Notes under the pieces: model-generated | The model's database searches: none | Seen by the model: only the letters and a program-made list of their open reading frames with translations | Told to the model about the DNA's origin: nothing | DNA from: JASSUD01 sp031963415 | GTDB taxonomy: Bacteria; Pseudomonadota; Gammaproteobacteria; Burkholderiales; Burkholderiaceae | DNA length: 64,000 bases | Reading direction: 5' to 3' | Assembly: GCA_031963415.1 (NCBI GenBank) | Contig: JASSUI010000001.1 | Coordinates: forward strand, 1,550,001 to 1,614,000 | Made by a program: the position numbers and the translations under genes | Shown here: piece by piece, positions 46,401-55,895 of the stretch | How positions within the stretch are numbered: position 1 is the first letter of the stretch | Layout of the letters: each line of letters starts with the position of its first letter

Positions 46401-49059
46401 GGAATTAGAACAAACATTTATACAATCACTCCATTTTGAAATGAAATGGAATGAAAATGGTTTGAGTGAACTTGGTCGCCAGTCGCTGTTTCCAGAACAT
46501 TTGCTGCTTGAAGAATTAAATCAATCCGACGATAAAAAAGAGCAGATTATTCAAATTTTAGGGATGCGTTCAATTTTGTCTGAGAAGGCTATTCTTGCTT
46601 TGATCGACTTACTAAAGAATGGAGATAAAGAGGTCAGAGGCGCAGCAGTCAAGGCATTAAGTGAGCAAAGAATATTGTCAAAAACAGCCAAATCTGAGCT
46701 AAACGAGATGTTACACAATAGCGATAAGACAATCAGATCTGCTGCTAGCAGAGTATTAAGCGCTCATAGCACACGTCCTGATGCGGCTATTTTAAGGTTG
46801 ATCAATGACCTTTCTGATCCAGACAAGAAAATCAAGATTGCGGCGGCACAGGCTTTAGGCGAGCAAAAAACTTTGCCGCAGAAAGCTATTTCTGCGTTGA
46901 CGGAGGCGTTACAAGACAATAGCCACGAGGTTAGATTAGAGGCTACCAAAGCATTAAGGAAGGATAAAAAGCTGTCAGAAACTACGATTTCGAGCTTAAT
47001 TCAGTTACTGCGAAAAGAGAGTAAAAGCGAAAGTAAAAGGATCGTCTATGAGGTAATCGATTTACTAGGTGAACAGGAAAAACAAACAGAAGTTACCATT
47101 TCCATCTTATGTGATCAGCTACAGGAAGAGGATGGATTAACCCAACAGAGAGCAATCCTCGCACTATGTAAACAAAACCCGTTCTCCGAGACTGTCATTA
47201 TAGCCTTAGCTAAGGTACTGCGATCTAAAAATAAAATAAATAAAGATATGGTTGTCAGTGGATTAGTCGATCATAAAATGTGCAAAGCACTGCCAAATGG
47301 CATCATTTCAGCCGTTGTTGATATGCTGCACGATAAGGATTTGCAAGACCAAGCATTCCGACTACTAGGCAATCAGAATACCCTGCCTGACTTCGCTATC
47401 TCTGCTTTGTGCCTCTTGCTGCAGAATGGGGATGAGGAAATCAAAATGATGGCAAACTGGGCGTTAAGAGAGCATAACACGCTACCAAAATCTTCCATTT
47501 TTGATTTGAGTACGAAGCTGCAAGACGAGGATGAGTCGGTCAGATCTAATGCGGTTTCGAAATTAGGCGAACAAAAAAATCTATCAGAGCCAGTCATTTC
47601 TGCACTGATTGATGCGCTAAAAGATCCAAGCAGAAAAGTCAGACTTGAAGTCGTTAAAGCACTATGTCAACAGAAAACTTTATCAGAATCCACTATTTCC
47701 ATGTTAGGCCATGTGGCGGATTCAGAAGACAAAGAGATGAAAAGCACGGCCGCCTTCGCATTATTTCAACGAAAAACCATATCAGAAGCAGTGGTTAACA
47801 TTTTGCTTAAGACATTAAAAGATGAAGATCAGGATATCAGAGATGGGTCTGCTTTGATATTAGGTAAGTATAACAAGCTACCGGAAAATGCCATTCCTAT
47901 CTTGCTCGATATGCTTTCTCGTAATAATGAGCTTATTAGAGCTATGTCTGCTCTGGCATTAGGTAATAATAGCCGGCTGCCCGAAAATGCTGTTTTGGCT
48001 TTGATTAGCGTGCTACAAGATGAAGATGAATTCGTGAGGCAGCAAGCAATTATCGGATTAAAAAACCAAGAAATTCTAACGGAAACCACTATTTCTGCAT
48101 TGGTTGATGCCGAAAAGTATTGTGATAACAATATAAGGACATCAGTGCTTGATCGAATAAGTAAGGAGGACGGGCTGCCAGAGAATGCTATTTTTCTATG
48201 GATTCAGGCATTGGAAAGTGAAAACGAATCCTTAAGAAAGGTGGCTCAAGGAACACTAGCAAATCAAAAGAATCTGTCAGAGACTATTATTTACAACTTG
48301 ACTGACTTATTGCAGCGCGGCGAGAAAGACACTAAGCATAGGGTTGCATTCATACTAGAAAAACAGAAAACGCTGCCAGAATTTACAATTTCAGCCTTGA
48401 GCAATGCACTACAAGAAAAATGTGAAATTGTCAGATATTGGGCAGTCAAAGCATTAGGTAAACAAGAGGAGTTATCAAAGGATGATAACCGTGCCTTAAT
48501 AAACGTTCTACTGAATGACGATGATGTGCTTAATAGCATCCAAGCAGCCAAAGCATTAAGCAGCCAGAAAGTACTGTTAGAGGAAGTCATCTGCACCTTG
48601 AACGATGTGTTAGAGACAAAAAAAGACTGGCGTATCAAGGATGCTATTGCCAGCACCTTATCTGAAAGGAACATACTTCCACCATTGTCTATCCCTGTCC
48701 TGATTGAAGTATTACAAGATAACGATGAAAAACTCAGATCATCAGCTATTTGGGCATTGAGCCTCCACCTCAACGAGATATACTCTTTGCTTCCCCGCTT
48801 AACGCCTGAACAAACTCAGTCTGTTTATACCAAAGTCTTATTCCCGCAAAGCTGCAAAAAAATTACATCGCTGATTGCTCAACGTAATCAACTTCAATTT
48901 GATACGGTGACAGGCCAAAGGCAATCAATTGAACTTTCCTCCCAACAGATCGAAAAGGTTATAGAAGATCTCTTACCAGTTCGGGCAGAGGCTGGAGTTG
49001 CGTTGCGATTCGGAAAAAAACAGAACGAGTTGCCTAAGGCTTTCGGTATCGAGGTGTAA
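43465..49059 (+). CDS. P5: SEFIR/TIR-like-NACHT-HEAT STAND protein (1864 residues)
   Basis: It starts at TTG with AGGAGG five bases upstream. The N-terminus (SQHLLGRAQAYQATGNVEEA, a TPR-like hairpin) is almost the same as in P7. The SEFIR/TIR-like domain begins with SLFLVYAHDN at 154-163, then LYSDQTPMGQPA, KVAVCCSEVLGNYL and HVLTEIAFLQI. NACHT has GRAGIGKT at 550-557, TLFILDGLDEV and ITSRPAGVD. A helical segment (FLHLTFQEFFAAKF) leads to a long series of about 33-residue HEAT-like units that aligns unit by unit with P3. The C-terminal 90 residues and their DNA are nearly identical to P3. It is thus a mosaic: P7-like front, P3-like body and tail. Confidence 0.92.
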   Translation: MFNFIVGARPLSPAPSSQHPALSSQHLLGRAQAYQATGNVEEARKWYLEAVEKAKTEYERNPNDTQAKQAFSVARSEYFTFLQELSISEHQEQVTVASLEGQSHTLPSRNLLPPTIQNNASRSAFSASQSEQVNDLFGRVLSTFKRLEVLNKVSLFLVYAHDNPDYGEAKASIAKYLIKKLSDVRVNLYSDQTPMGQPATSLKGSEGNQQLEDILTSQLCLLPTQLIDGVVPVDKVAVCCSEVLGNYLKWPDYKEFHQALQEAYFKDQKTYRIDSTRANASAIREVVKKFSQAPEYKAGFHHVLTEIAFLQIREEHLKDWHGIISIPLTPKSHASCLSHFISETAVRIGDVPRFEAQARAGQKVYPNQGSHLALFKLIERLLGESDETKLFLDQFWEGYNDLISRLKNRQSALEWAEYTKLLDSIFDNIQIKHLTETTRKLLPPRFSLIDLRKALHQHYQSSNLSIQRVSGDQVSLENCYINLAIVESQAQREKDKKELENQAKTFERLPSGERLEATNFNKLISLDQLFAKQRLHDGSEGIPKRILIQGRAGIGKTTLCKKLVYEYFHNSRWQDQFECVLWVPLRQLKTSSPQRFEDLLCSQYFRGYEKSQAKALVKTFHEHQDKTLFILDGLDEVLEELDRSHPLRGFLQLLLDQKYVVITSRPAGVDTQVFGNLDLQLETIGFGQKNVQAYIEKFAPQSNQVEIQQFINGTSVIQGLVNIPIQLDALCYSWDRLPKNQSITMSMLYDAMVDKLWRKDAIRSKKQDKGKPVTDNLIQHASKIKLEKLMKDEINYLGYLAFKGLTQGKIEFSVEELDQCQEEIENSVSEKKLSFSFIDELKRTSYLHTADAERDEAERHYHFLHLTFQEFFAAKFLAEHLQVYAKVEISYVPTYLAPKNLGVMPKHDELVAFIATNKYNPRYEIVWWMVAGLLDGAALENFFSILDRIPRDLIGGRHQQVMMGCLNEARSKLNPAKIWELEQTFIQSLHFEMKWNENGLSELGRQSLFPEHLLLEELNQSDDKKEQIIQILGMRSILSEKAILALIDLLKNGDKEVRGAAVKALSEQRILSKTAKSELNEMLHNSDKTIRSAASRVLSAHSTRPDAAILRLINDLSDPDKKIKIAAAQALGEQKTLPQKAISALTEALQDNSHEVRLEATKALRKDKKLSETTISSLIQLLRKESKSESKRIVYEVIDLLGEQEKQTEVTISILCDQLQEEDGLTQQRAILALCKQNPFSETVIIALAKVLRSKNKINKDMVVSGLVDHKMCKALPNGIISAVVDMLHDKDLQDQAFRLLGNQNTLPDFAISALCLLLQNGDEEIKMMANWALREHNTLPKSSIFDLSTKLQDEDESVRSNAVSKLGEQKNLSEPVISALIDALKDPSRKVRLEVVKALCQQKTLSESTISMLGHVADSEDKEMKSTAAFALFQRKTISEAVVNILLKTLKDEDQDIRDGSALILGKYNKLPENAIPILLDMLSRNNELIRAMSALALGNNSRLPENAVLALISVLQDEDEFVRQQAIIGLKNQEILTETTISALVDAEKYCDNNIRTSVLDRISKEDGLPENAIFLWIQALESENESLRKVAQGTLANQKNLSETIIYNLTDLLQRGEKDTKHRVAFILEKQKTLPEFTISALSNALQEKCEIVRYWAVKALGKQEELSKDDNRALINVLLNDDDVLNSIQAAKALSSQKVLLEEVICTLNDVLETKKDWRIKDAIASTLSERNILPPLSIPVLIEVLQDNDEKLRSSAIWALSLHLNEIYSLLPRLTPEQTQSVYTKVLFPQSCKKITSLIAQRNQLQFDTVTGQRQSIELSSQQIEKVIEDLLPVRAEAGVALRFGKKQNELPKAFGIEV

Positions 49060-49316
49060 TCCAGCGTGAAATCATTGCCTGAGCAACGCCTTAGGAGGTA
49101 ATCAAGGCAGGCAATGTTAATTTATTTAAAAAAGACCGATTCCGCTCACTGCTGAGCAAAGTAGGGCAATTCAAGGTGCTTTTAGAGCTGTTCAGGAAGA
49201 AAAAGACCTGTTTATAAGCTCAGTCTTTAATCGTAACGTTTGAAGATCTTCAACAAGACAACTTGTAACAAGATGCCAGGTGCCAACCTCGTGCTGATAA
49301 ATAATAAGGGAAGAAC

Positions 49317-52300
49317 ATGTGGAGTGTGTTAAGGGGAAGTGGGAGTAGAAGCGTTCATACTAAACCCGGGTCAATGTCTAGCCTATCAGCAGCCAATAGG
49401 CTTCGAGAGGAAGCCAATCGCTACGAAGATCAAGGTAATCTTGAGAAAGCCAAGGAATGCTTTGAAGCAGGCATTCGGGAGGTAGAGGACGGGCTAGAAC
49501 GCACACGTGGTGAAACTGAATTAAGAAAAACAAAGGATCAACTTGCCGCGAGCTATTTTTACTATGCCACGCTTTTGCGTAAGTACGATAAATCAGGCGC
49601 TGCGGATCATTATAAAAGGGCGATGGAGTACGCGCGTGGTATGGATGTGAGGCAACCCGAAGCGCGCATGTTGTTTCAGCAAATAAGCGCTCGGTATGGC
49701 TCACTCTTAATCAAAGATGAAAGCGTGTCGCCTTCAAGCCCCAGCTTAATGCTTTCGCCGTGTCAGGTTGACGCGTCGGTCCAAGAGAAAAGCAAGCAGG
49801 CCGATTATCTATTTGAAAAGGCACTCTCGACACTAAGTTCCTTAGAGGTATCCAATAAGCCCAGCCTATTTTTGGTGTACGCGCATGACAACTCCGCTCA
49901 CGGACAGGCTCAGGCCAGTATTGCTAAATATTTGATCGAAAAATTATCTCAAATTCGCGTCAACCTTTATTCCGATCAAACCCCGATGGGGCAACCGTAT
50001 TTAAGCGCGTTGAACGATCTAAATTTAAAAGAGGACGGCAAACTCGAAGATATCTTAACGAGTCAGCTCTGTTTATTACCTGATCAATTAAGAGACGATG
50101 TCAAACCTGTCGATAAGGTTGCGGTGTGCTGTTCTGAGGTATTAAGTAGCTATCTAAAATGGGCGCATTATGAAAATTTTTATCAGGCCCTTCAACAAGC
50201 CTACCTCGAGGACCGTGAAGCCTATCGTAAAGGTGGCAAACAACAAGGTCGTTCAGCCATCCGTGAGGTGGTGAGAGAATTTTCACAAGATCCCAAATAT
50301 AAGGGCAGCTTCCACCACGTATTAACGGAAATGGCCTTTTTGCAAATCCGGGCAGCGCAGCTGCAAGATCGGCATGGCGTCATCCCGGTACCGTTAATGC
50401 CGAATAGCTATCAACAATGTTTGGCCCATTTTATTCCCGAGACAACCGTTCGGATGGGAGATATCTATCGCTTGGAGAGGCAAGCTCAGGCGGGCCGAGA
50501 AGTCTATCCCAATCAAAGCCGGCACGCGGTACTGTTTAAGCTGATTGAGCGGCTGTTAGTGGGCAATGATGAAGCAAAAACGTTTCTGGATAAATTCTGG
50601 CAAGGGTATAACGATTGTATTGCCCGGTTAAATAATGAATCATCGCCACTTGGCTGGTCGGCGTTTAGCGAGTTGGTAGACGGCATTTTCGATGGCATAC
50701 AGAAGGAGCTTTACAAAGACCAGGCGCGGAATTTATCCGAACATATCAAGATCGTCAGAAGCTTACGTCCAGCTAATTTCTCTTCAATGGATCTGCGCAA
50801 AGCGCTGTATCAATATTATCAACGTTCGAATCTGTCGATTCAGCGGGTCTCGGGCCAGACTGTTTCGCTTGATGACTGTTATATTAATCTAGCGATTGTG
50901 GAAAGCCGGGCTCAACGCGAAAAAGACAAGGAAGAGCTGGAGCAACGAAGAACCGCTTTTGAACGTCTACCCAGCAGTGAGAAGCTTGCAGCGACGAATC
51001 CCAATAAATTAATTCCGCTGGAGCAACTTTTTGAGAATCAGACACTCCGTGACGGCTCAGAAAATGTCCCGAAGCGGATTCTGATTCAAGGGCGAGCCGG
51101 GATAGGCAAAACGACCCTGTGCAAAAAACTCGTTTACGAGTATCACCACAATAAACGCTGGCAAGATCGATTTGACTATGTGTTATGGATACCTTTAAGG
51201 CAACTTAAGACCCATTCTCCGACACGGCTAAAAGATTTGTTGTGCAATCAATATTTCGCGGGTTGTGAAAAAAGCCAAGCGCAAGCGTTATCAGACGTAT
51301 TGCATGAACATCAAGATAGAACGCTCTTTATCTTAGATGGCTTAGATGAAGTGACGGAAATGTTCGATTCGCGTCATGCTTTACATCATTTTTTAAAGAG
51401 CCTGCTGGATCAGACTCATGTATTAATCACATCTCGCCCGGCAGGCGTCAATGCGTCCCAGTGCAATCAGCTGGATCTGGAACTCGAAACCATCGGGTTT
51501 AGCGCAGAGGATGTCACAACCTATATTGATAAATTTGCACCTGAATCAAATCAGGCAGCGATTCAGCAATTTATCGACCGTACCCCACTGATTCAGGGAT
51601 TAGTCAATATTCCGATTCAGCTCGATGCACTGTGTTATAGCTGGGATAAGCTACAGCAGAATCAAGAAGTGACGATGTCGATGTTGTATGAGGCAATGGT
51701 CGATAAGTTATGGCGAAAAGACAGCGTGCGCTTAGAGAAAAAGGAGGATGGGCAGTTATTAGGGGCCGATGTCATTGACAGTTTGCCAGAAGCCGATCTG
51801 GAAGAATTAATGAAGGCTGAAATCGATTATCTAGGCTATTTGGCATTTAAGGGATTAGAGGCGGAGAAAATTGAATTCAGTCGTGAAGAGTTGGGTCAGC
51901 GTAGGAAAGAGTTAAATGAGCAATCTCAGGTAGCAAAAAAATTACCCATTGGGTTCACCACAAACCTAAAAAAAACCTCCTATTTACACACAGCCGATGC
52001 GGAAAGGCCTGAAGCCGAACGGCGCTATCATTTTTTGCATTTAACTTTTCAAGAGTTTTTTGCGGCGAAGTTTTTAGTCAACCATCTCCAAGCGTGTACT
52101 AATGTGGAAAAGGCGCCTGCTCATATCTATGGCGTACAGAAAAATTTAAACGTTAGGCCGACGCAGTATGAAGTGGAGGCGTTCATTGCTACGCATAAAT
52201 ACGATCCACGTTATGAGATTGTCTGGTGGATGGTGGCAGGGCTACTCAAAGAAAATGCACTTGAATATTTCTTCGAACTATTACAAAAATCACCGAGTGA

Positions 52301-54530
52301 TTTGATCGGGGGGTATCATCAACGGATGTTAATGGGATGTCTGAACGAAGCACGTAGTCAGTTGATGGAAAAAACCATCGCTAAGCTTGAGGCGCAATTA
52401 ACCCAGTGGTTGTATTTTGAAATCAAGAGTACAAATTCGAGTGATTATTATTTCACGAGTGGACTAGGTAGGCGGGGAAATTTCCCGGAGCATTTATTAC
52501 TCTCAAGCCTAAGCCAACTCAAGGAACATGAGATAAAAATTATTAAAACTTTAGGAGCTCGTCAATCATTGTCAGTATCGGCTAACGAAGCTCTGGTCAA
52601 GAACCTCGACTGGGAGAGTGGTAGCTTTATCAACTATTACATCCTTAATGCCTTAGATTCGCGGAAGGTATTGTCACAATTGGCTCTTCATAGATTAGTT
52701 GATATTGCTTTATATGATCGAGATTGGGAGATCAAAAATGCTGCATCCCATTTACTAAAAACGCAGAAGTCAATGCCCTATTCAATCATTTGGACTTTGA
52801 TCGGCGAATTAACGGACGAGACGGTAAGCCACGGCGAGTACAGGATGATGGCTGGCGATGTGCTATTTCATCGAAAAATGTTACCTGAGACAGCGATCCA
52901 GGAGTTGATTCAGGCTTTACAGCACAAAGACAGAGGTGTTAGGGATACTGCCGCCACCGTGTTAAGCAGGCAAGAGATGTTATCAAGGGCAGCGGTCCAA
53001 GCATTGGTCCAGGTTTTACAAGACAAAAAGGGTTCTGATAGGTTTGCGGTCGCTAAGGCTTTAAGTGGTGAAAAAATTTTGTCGGATTCAGCCGTTCAGC
53101 AGGTTTTTGTCCAAGTTTTACAGGATGAAGAAAGCTCTGTCAGAACCTTAGCAGTCAGGGCCTTAGGCGGTGAAACGACATTGCCAAAACTGATTATCCA
53201 GGCCTTAATCCAAATTTTAGGGGATAAGGATAGCTCTGTCAGATCCGCAGTGTTCAGTCTTCTAGGGAAGCAAAAGATGCTGTCAGAGCCTGCTGTCCAG
53301 GCCTTGATCCAATCTTTACAAGACAAAGATAGCTCTGTTAGAGCCGCGGCGGTCGGTGCTTTAAGTACTCAAAAGGCGCTGCCAGAACCTGCTGTCCAGG
53401 CCTTGATCCAGTCTTTCCAAGACAAAGATAGCTCTGTTAGGGCCGCGGCGGTCGGTGCTTTAAGTACTCAAAAGGCGCTGCCAGAACCTGCTGTCCAGGC
53501 TTTGATCCAGTCTTTCCAAGACAAAGATAGCTCTGTTAGGGCCGCGGCGGTCGGTGCTTTAAGTACTCAAAAGGCGCTGCCAGAACCTGCTGTCCAGGCT
53601 TTGATCCAGTCTTTACAAGACAAAGATAGATCTGTTAGGGCCGCGGCGGTCGATGCTTTAAGTACTCAAAAGACGTTGTCAGAGTCTGCTGTTCAGACCT
53701 TGGTCCATGTTTTGCAAGACAAGGACAGCTCTGTTAGACCTATAGTGGCCAGCGTCCTGGCGGGCCAGAAGACGCTGCCAGAATTTGCCGCTCAGGCATT
53801 GATTCAAACTTTACAGAATGAAGACATCTATGTCGGAATTGCGGCGGTCAATGCTTTACACACTCAAAAAATATTGCCAGAACTTGCCTTCCAGGTCTTG
53901 ATTCAGGCTTTACAACATAAAGATTCTTCTGTTAGAAAGATAGCTACTAGTGTGTTGGGCAGCCAGGAGTCTCTGTCAGAGTCTGTAGTCCAATCCTTAA
54001 TCAAAGTCTTGCAGGATGAAAATAGTGATGCTAGATCCACGGCTGTGGAGGCCTTAGGCCATTATATTTCACTGCCAAACGTGTTATTGGCCTTGTCAGA
54101 CTCCTTGGAAGATAAGAATAGCGATGTCAGATCTGCGGCTGCGAGAGTCTTAGGTAGCCAGAATTCGTTGCCAGAAAGCTTGCTATTGGCCTTGATAAAA
54201 ATTCTGAACGATAAAAACGAAAATGTTAGATCTGAAGTTGCCAGAGCCTTGGGCTCTCATATAAGTCAGATTTTTACGTTGCTCCCGCGCTTAGAGCCCA
54301 ATCAAGTACAAATGCTCTATACCAAAATTTTGTTCTCGCGTAGTTGTAAACAAATTATGTCGCTTTTTATTCAAGATAACCAACTTCACTTTTATACGGC
54401 AACAGGCCCAGGGCAACCGGTTCATTTGACGTCTAAACAGCGTCAAATGCTTACGGAAGCTTTTAAAAATGTTCAGACAGAGGGAGGAATTCTTTTATCG
54501 GACGAAAAAGTGATTCTGATCGAGGAATAA
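49317..54530 (+). CDS. P6: SEFIR/TIR-like-NACHT-HEAT STAND protein (1737 residues)
   Basis: It has an ATG start with GGGAAG upstream. Residues 20-140 are TPR-like (ANRYEDQGNLEKAKECFEAG, SYFYYATLLRKYDKSGAADH). The SEFIR/TIR-like domain starts at SLFLVYAHDN (183-192), with LYSDQTPMGQPY, KVAVCCSEVLSSYL and HVLTEMAFLQI. The NACHT Walker A is GRAGIGKT at 592-599, then TLFILDGLDEV and ITSRPAGVN. FLHLTFQEFFAAKF follows. HEAT-like units fill about residues 1080-1640; four consecutive ones (53292-53687) are near-identical at DNA level. It ends with the cap (LFIQDNQLHFYTATG). No IS or frame damage is seen, so it is likely functional. Confidence 0.92.
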   Translation: MWSVLRGSGSRSVHTKPGSMSSLSAANRLREEANRYEDQGNLEKAKECFEAGIREVEDGLERTRGETELRKTKDQLAASYFYYATLLRKYDKSGAADHYKRAMEYARGMDVRQPEARMLFQQISARYGSLLIKDESVSPSSPSLMLSPCQVDASVQEKSKQADYLFEKALSTLSSLEVSNKPSLFLVYAHDNSAHGQAQASIAKYLIEKLSQIRVNLYSDQTPMGQPYLSALNDLNLKEDGKLEDILTSQLCLLPDQLRDDVKPVDKVAVCCSEVLSSYLKWAHYENFYQALQQAYLEDREAYRKGGKQQGRSAIREVVREFSQDPKYKGSFHHVLTEMAFLQIRAAQLQDRHGVIPVPLMPNSYQQCLAHFIPETTVRMGDIYRLERQAQAGREVYPNQSRHAVLFKLIERLLVGNDEAKTFLDKFWQGYNDCIARLNNESSPLGWSAFSELVDGIFDGIQKELYKDQARNLSEHIKIVRSLRPANFSSMDLRKALYQYYQRSNLSIQRVSGQTVSLDDCYINLAIVESRAQREKDKEELEQRRTAFERLPSSEKLAATNPNKLIPLEQLFENQTLRDGSENVPKRILIQGRAGIGKTTLCKKLVYEYHHNKRWQDRFDYVLWIPLRQLKTHSPTRLKDLLCNQYFAGCEKSQAQALSDVLHEHQDRTLFILDGLDEVTEMFDSRHALHHFLKSLLDQTHVLITSRPAGVNASQCNQLDLELETIGFSAEDVTTYIDKFAPESNQAAIQQFIDRTPLIQGLVNIPIQLDALCYSWDKLQQNQEVTMSMLYEAMVDKLWRKDSVRLEKKEDGQLLGADVIDSLPEADLEELMKAEIDYLGYLAFKGLEAEKIEFSREELGQRRKELNEQSQVAKKLPIGFTTNLKKTSYLHTADAERPEAERRYHFLHLTFQEFFAAKFLVNHLQACTNVEKAPAHIYGVQKNLNVRPTQYEVEAFIATHKYDPRYEIVWWMVAGLLKENALEYFFELLQKSPSDLIGGYHQRMLMGCLNEARSQLMEKTIAKLEAQLTQWLYFEIKSTNSSDYYFTSGLGRRGNFPEHLLLSSLSQLKEHEIKIIKTLGARQSLSVSANEALVKNLDWESGSFINYYILNALDSRKVLSQLALHRLVDIALYDRDWEIKNAASHLLKTQKSMPYSIIWTLIGELTDETVSHGEYRMMAGDVLFHRKMLPETAIQELIQALQHKDRGVRDTAATVLSRQEMLSRAAVQALVQVLQDKKGSDRFAVAKALSGEKILSDSAVQQVFVQVLQDEESSVRTLAVRALGGETTLPKLIIQALIQILGDKDSSVRSAVFSLLGKQKMLSEPAVQALIQSLQDKDSSVRAAAVGALSTQKALPEPAVQALIQSFQDKDSSVRAAAVGALSTQKALPEPAVQALIQSFQDKDSSVRAAAVGALSTQKALPEPAVQALIQSLQDKDRSVRAAAVDALSTQKTLSESAVQTLVHVLQDKDSSVRPIVASVLAGQKTLPEFAAQALIQTLQNEDIYVGIAAVNALHTQKILPELAFQVLIQALQHKDSSVRKIATSVLGSQESLSESVVQSLIKVLQDENSDARSTAVEALGHYISLPNVLLALSDSLEDKNSDVRSAAARVLGSQNSLPESLLLALIKILNDKNENVRSEVARALGSHISQIFTLLPRLEPNQVQMLYTKILFSRSCKQIMSLFIQDNQLHFYTATGPGQPVHLTSKQRQMLTEAFKNVQTEGGILLSDEKVILIEE
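53292..53687 (+). repeat. Four near-identical 99-bp HEAT repeat units inside P6
   Basis: Units start at 53292, 53391, 53490 and 53589, each 33 codons (AVQALIQSxQDKDSSVRAAA then VGALSTQKALPEP). The first three differ mainly by L/F at one position and the fourth by a few bases. Flanking units in the same gene are much more diverged. This indicates recent tandem expansion or homogenisation. Confidence 0.92.
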
Positions 54531-54716
54531 AACATCAGATAACATATGGCACGCAGATATTTCCCTGCTTCTGTTATTTTATATTTAACGTATTTAACCT
54601 GAGTTCGGGTTAAGGAAAAACTAGCTTAAGGTAGATGCGAAAAGGGCGAGCGCTAAGGGATTCGAAGAAAATGGTGTTTTTCCAAGACACCCATTTTTTC
54701 GAAAGGCTTAGCACTC

Positions 54717-55096
54717 ATGAGTAATCTTACCGAACTGTACTGTTTAATGGATGAATTTTGCAAAGCGTTCGAGCCCCAGCTCAATGCCACCTTACTCGCT
54801 AACGGTCAGCGTAAGCGCATAAGAACATGCCGCCTGTCCTTGGCCGAAATGATGAGCATTGTGGTGCTTTTCCATCAGGTTCGGCCTCGGCAATTTAAGT
54901 GGTTTTATCTGCACTACATCCAATCACATTGTCGCCATGATTTTCCGCATCTGCTTTCTTACAATCGCTTCGTGGATTTGATGCCGCGCTGTATCTTGGC
55001 ACTCAGTGCGCTGCTTCATACACTCAGAGGCAAGAGCGTTGGGTTTGCGATTGCTGATTCCACCTCTATTGCCGTGTGCGATAACCGCGTATTAAG
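54717..55096 (+). pseudogene. IS982-family transposase, truncated by IS66
   Basis: The 127 codons match the N-terminal half of IS982 transposases, with RKRIRTCRLSLAEMMSIVVL, LLSYNRFVDLMPR and the first catalytic Asp in FAIADSTSIAVCDN. The reading frame stops at once inside the left terminal repeat of IS66 (TAA at 55098-55100). The rest of the IS982 is not found after the IS66 element, so it was deleted. Confidence 0.85.
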
Positions 55097-55175
55097 GTAA
55101 GCGCGAAATTAACCCCACCTTCATAATCAGAGTCAGAATCTAGACAATAATGCCTTTTCGAGAAGGAGAGGAGAA

Positions 55176-55484
55176 ATGAAGCAAAGAGGAGCCATGTCGG
55201 CGGAGTGGCAAGCAAGATTGGAAGCGCAGGCCTTATCGGGATTAACGATAAGTGGGTGGTGTAAACGCGAGAAGGTTAGCAAATCGTGTTTTTATGCGTG
55301 GCGGCAACGGCTATCCAAAGAAGTCAATGCAGAGAAAGCGGTGCCGCAATTAATCGCCATGCCCTTATCGCTGGGCGAGCTTGCTTTGCCGCTGGAGTTA
55401 AGTACCCCAAGCGGTTATGTGATTCGGTTGAACCAGGGTAGCCACGTGAACATGCTGCCAGCGGTCCTGAAGGCGTTAGCGTAA
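55176..55484 (+). CDS. tnpA: IS66 TnpA (accessory protein with HTH)
   Basis: The 102-residue product has the helix-turn-helix SGLTISGWCKREKVSKSCFY and YAWRQRL typical of IS66 Orf1, an IS3/IS66-type DNA-binding accessory. Its stop overlaps the next start (TAATG), so tnpA and tnpB are translationally coupled. It looks intact. Confidence 0.88.
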   Translation: MKQRGAMSAEWQARLEAQALSGLTISGWCKREKVSKSCFYAWRQRLSKEVNAEKAVPQLIAMPLSLGELALPLELSTPSGYVIRLNQGSHVNMLPAVLKALA

Positions 55485-55840
55485 TGTGGAGTGCCCTGCA
55501 AGGGAAGGTATACCTGGCCACCGGGGTAACTGACATGCGTAAATCCATTGATGGCTTATCGTTGGTAGTTGCAGAGACCTTGGCGCTAGAACCTGTTGGC
55601 CCCCATTGGTTTGTTTTTTGCAATCGAGGCCGAGATAAATTGAAGATATTGCAATTTGATCTCAACGGTTTCTGGTTGCATTATCGTCGCCTAGAAAAAG
55701 GCCTCTTTGTGTGGCCACGGGATCATCAAGATCAGCATGCACTAGAAGTCAGCGCGCGACAGTTGCGCTGGTTATTGGATGGACTGCAATGGCATAAAGC
55801 CGTGGCACATCAACCGCTAAAACAGCGGCATATTTATTAG
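55484..55840 (+). CDS. tnpB: IS66 TnpB (Orf2 accessory protein)
   Basis: The 118-residue product contains VYLATGVTDMRKSIDGLS, HWFVFCNRGRDKLKIL and the C-terminal WLLDGLQW region, all IS66 Orf2 hallmarks. It overlaps tnpA and precedes tnpC by about 55 bp. It is full length. Its biochemical role in transposition is not settled. Confidence 0.9.
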   Translation: MWSALQGKVYLATGVTDMRKSIDGLSLVVAETLALEPVGPHWFVFCNRGRDKLKILQFDLNGFWLHYRRLEKGLFVWPRDHQDQHALEVSARQLRWLLDGLQWHKAVAHQPLKQRHIY

Positions 55841-55895
55841 AAAAAATAAAGGGGGAGTCGCCCTTTTTTATGAGGCATGAGCTATAGTTCTGCCC

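Noticed and set aside
53292..53687. Possible CRISPR-like direct repeats
   Set aside because: The 99-bp units are contiguous, in frame and encode HEAT helices. There are no spacers and no cas genes in the window.
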